A stretch of DNA of 7,151 nt from Spirochaetota bacterium (GTDB lineage: Bacteria > Spirochaetota > Spirochaetia > SZUA-6). The notes beneath the pieces are model-generated. The model did not search any database. It was given only the letters and a program-made list of their open reading frames with translations, and had not been told where the DNA came from. A program made the translations under genes and the position numbers. The stretch covers positions 1 through 7,151 of the forward strand of contig QNBI01000100.1 in assembly GCA_003641675.1 (NCBI GenBank). The letters run 5' to 3'. Each line of letters starts with the position of its first letter. Within the stretch, counting starts at the first letter, position 1. This document shows positions 5,686 through 7,151 of the stretch, piece by piece.

Positions 5686-6396
5686 TTATGAAAGCCCTTT
5701 TACTATCTTTTTCCTGAGCAGAAGAAAATAGATACCCGTTAACCCTGCCGTAACAGCGGATTCCCAGACTACTCCCCTCCAGTTTGCCGTTTCTGTAAAT
5801 ATCTCATCTAAAATATCATACGCCCAGTATAACGGCGACCACCATACCGCCCATTGCCATTTATCGGGAAGCAATGTTCCTCCCAATATCGATAGAAGTA
5901 CAACCATGGAAAGCATTTTGCCAAACCCGATTGCTTCGTTCTCATTTTTGGCAATTGCTCCCTGTATAAGCCCGAACACAAGTGAAATGCCAAAGGAAAC
6001 CAAAACAACTGTATAAGTCTGCAGGATATTTACATGAATTAGTTTAAGTACAAGCAGGGCGATTATCGTGTAAAAAAGAGTTACTAAAAGCGGATAAATA
6101 CTCTTGCCGATAAAGTAATCCGATTTACTAACCGGTGATACCTTTATAGCATTATCGGTACCCTCTTCTTTATCATTCACAATATTAAGGCCGATGATAA
6201 AACCGCTAATAATAAGCATTAAGATAATGAAAATAGATCCGCCCATTGTAGCTACCGGCGAGGTCTTTGTCCGGCCGGAGAGTTCCGGCGGTACTCCATA
6301 TGTGAAATGGCTAACAACAGCAGTATTAGGGTTATTCTTTCGATAGTAGTACTGACGTACTACACGTGCGGCAATGGAAAAAGCAGCGTTATTTTT
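5686..6396 (-). pseudogene. ABC-2-type exporter permease, N-terminally truncated
   Basis: The open frame runs from just after TGA (6399-6397) to TAA at 5686 and contains no ATG, GTG or TTG before ATG 6246. Upstream of that ATG it reads NAAFSIAARVVRQYYYRKNN and then HFTYGVPPELSGRTKTSPVA, which looks like genuine exporter sequence, so ATG 6246 (186 residues) is an internal methionine. The rest has about five membrane helices and the ABC-2 hallmark: a helix, IILMLIISGFIIGLNIV, then NDKEEGTDNAIKVSPVSKSDY and FIGKS, matching the E-K-E-x-G-T...SP...GK pattern after the second helix. Intact members are usually about 370-400 residues, so the N-terminal helix and extracytoplasmic domain are missing. 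No partner ATPase is present. A frameshift rather than a deletion is possible, because another frame is open for about 28 codons to the right, but that part is AT-rich and unconvincing. Confidence 0.65.
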
Positions 6397-6399
6397 TCA

Positions 6400-6980
6400 T
6401 AGTCTATCCCCATTACAAAATTATATAGAAGAACAGTAAATTTTACAAAAAATAATTTTTGAAATTTACTAACCGATTATCTTATTTATGTTCTATTCTA
6501 ATTTTAAACCATAGAATAGCTGTATAAACTACTCGGAACCGCCACGAATGTTCAATGTACGCAGTTTTGTTGCAATCGGTACCATTGCTGAATCGTCGCG
6601 AGCAGCAAAGAGCCGGTATCGATTTCCGGGTTATTAGTTCCATTTGCTTAGCAACTTTTCGTCTGCTGACTGCTCTCAGTATTTGTCTTGTGTATGAAAT
6701 TTCATTATTCTCATCATTGTCCATGCAGCTATTGCAAACATCTGCAATAGACAGCGGAAGTATCTATGCTGAAAACGACAATCAGGATATTAAACTAAAA
6801 AAAGAGACAATAATATTTACTGGAGAATACACTAAGTTTGTTTTTCAGTGCTATATCTATACGCCCCGAAGCAATAGCTATAAATGAGTTTACCAACATA
6901 TGAAGGCATTATAAGGAGAATCTTATACTAAACAAATATAACTGAAAACATATTGACCGGGAAAAGAGAATAGAGAGACT
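6400..6980. other. Gene-poor stretch with no supportable gene
   Basis: The left end (6400-6480) is strongly AT-rich. The rest contains overlapping medium-length open frames on both strands: 6482-6724 minus (80 codons) and 6555-6887 plus (110 codons). Neither has a ribosome site, a recognisable motif or a convincing composition. The plus frame has a plausible-looking tail (SIYAENDNQDIKLKKETIIF, then FTGEYTKF), and a neighbouring plus frame reads SIRPEAIAINEFTNI. These could be remains of a decayed gene, but I cannot identify it. AAGGAG (6913-6918) has no usable start codon after it. No tRNA, terminator or strong repeat is seen. Confidence 0.4.
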
Positions 6981-7151
6981 ATGATGCTTTTCACTGGACT
7001 AAGAGAAGAATTATTGTTAATTTTCACGAGAAATATGGGAAACATGAAAATATCGCCCAAATCACCAAAACTACCCAAGACATCCAAACTGCCCGGCCCG
7101 CTGAAATCTTCGGCAGCATCAAAAGCAGGGAAACCTCAGAAACAAAGGGAA
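6981..7151 (+). CDS. Unidentified Lys/Pro/Ser-rich protein, N-terminal part (runs off the window)
   Basis: The frame is open from 6957 to the end of the window. Possible starts are ATG 6981, 6984, 7035 and 7044. The last gives MKISPKSPKLPKTSKLPGPL, a strongly basic, Pro- and Ser-rich tail with no acidic residues until the final codon. The longer form adds MMLFTGLREELLLIFTRNMGN. Ribosome sites are weak for all of them (AGAGAG before 6981, TGGGA before 7044). Such tails often precede a membrane helix or a folded domain, but the domain lies outside the window and I do not recognise the protein. Sequence to the right would decide whether this is a real gene. Confidence 0.4.
   Translation, partial: MMLFTGLREELLLIFTRNMGNMKISPKSPKLPKTSKLPGPLKSSAASKAGKPQKQRE

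Noticed and set aside
5808..6008. 66-codon minus-strand open frame
   Set aside because: It overlaps the ABC-2 permease on the same strand in another frame; the permease frame has clear helices and motifs, this one has none.
6346..6363. Perfect inverted repeat GTAGTAC-TGAC-GTACTAC
   Set aside because: It falls inside the open exporter frame, where it encodes VVRQYYY, so it is more likely a chance result of Tyr and Val codons than a regulatory hairpin.
6482..6724. 80-codon minus-strand open frame
   Set aside because: No ribosome site, no recognisable motif, and it overlaps an equally poor plus-strand frame; kept only as part of the unassigned stretch.
6555..6887. 110-codon plus-strand open frame
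   Set aside because: Its start has no ribosome site and the N-terminal half looks random; only the tail is protein-like, so it is not called as a gene.

Overview
The window is an AT-rich bacterial stretch with scattered GC-rich repeats. It most resembles a treponeme-like spirochaete. That placement is an inference from three things: the style of the large predicted outer-membrane beta-barrel protein, the coiled-coil/nuclease-fold protein, and the GC-rich dispersed repeats in an AT-rich background. It does not rest on a marker gene.

Layout. Bases 1-395 carry no gene but hold a GC-rich composite repeat; its last 91 bases (240-330) recur at 2529-2619. Bases 396-1805 (minus) encode a signal-peptide-bearing, aromatic-rich protein that looks like an outer-membrane barrel. 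Two broken plus-strand genes follow. About 1820-2242 is the C-terminal part of an amidohydrolase, interrupted by a TAA codon at the serine of its G-S-D motif. Bases 2343-2528 are the N-terminal part of a sugar-phosphate isomerase/epimerase, cut off by repeat copy 2. A TATAAT box and a perfect 17-base palindrome lie between them. Bases 2657-3322 (minus) encode a coiled-coil protein with a PD-(D/E)XK nuclease-like C-terminal domain.

The best-preserved unit is 3661-5433 (plus): a periplasmic binding protein and a membrane permease of a polar amino-acid ABC importer. The permease probably starts at a CTG codon at 4606, 51 bases upstream of the first conventional start codon. The ATPase that normally accompanies such a pair is absent. 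Convergent to it on the minus strand are the C-terminal part of an ABC-2 exporter permease (about 6396-5686) and a 68-residue two-helix membrane protein (5657-5451). Bases 6400-6980 hold no gene I can support, and an unfinished Lys/Pro/Ser-rich reading frame runs off the right edge.

Overall this looks like a decaying, repeat-punctuated accessory region around an intact importer pair, with three truncated genes in 7 kb. I found no convincing CRISPR array, insertion sequence, RNA gene or new multi-gene defence system. The most unusual items are the repeat pair and its junction with a broken gene, the stop codon inside a catalytic motif, and the CTG start.
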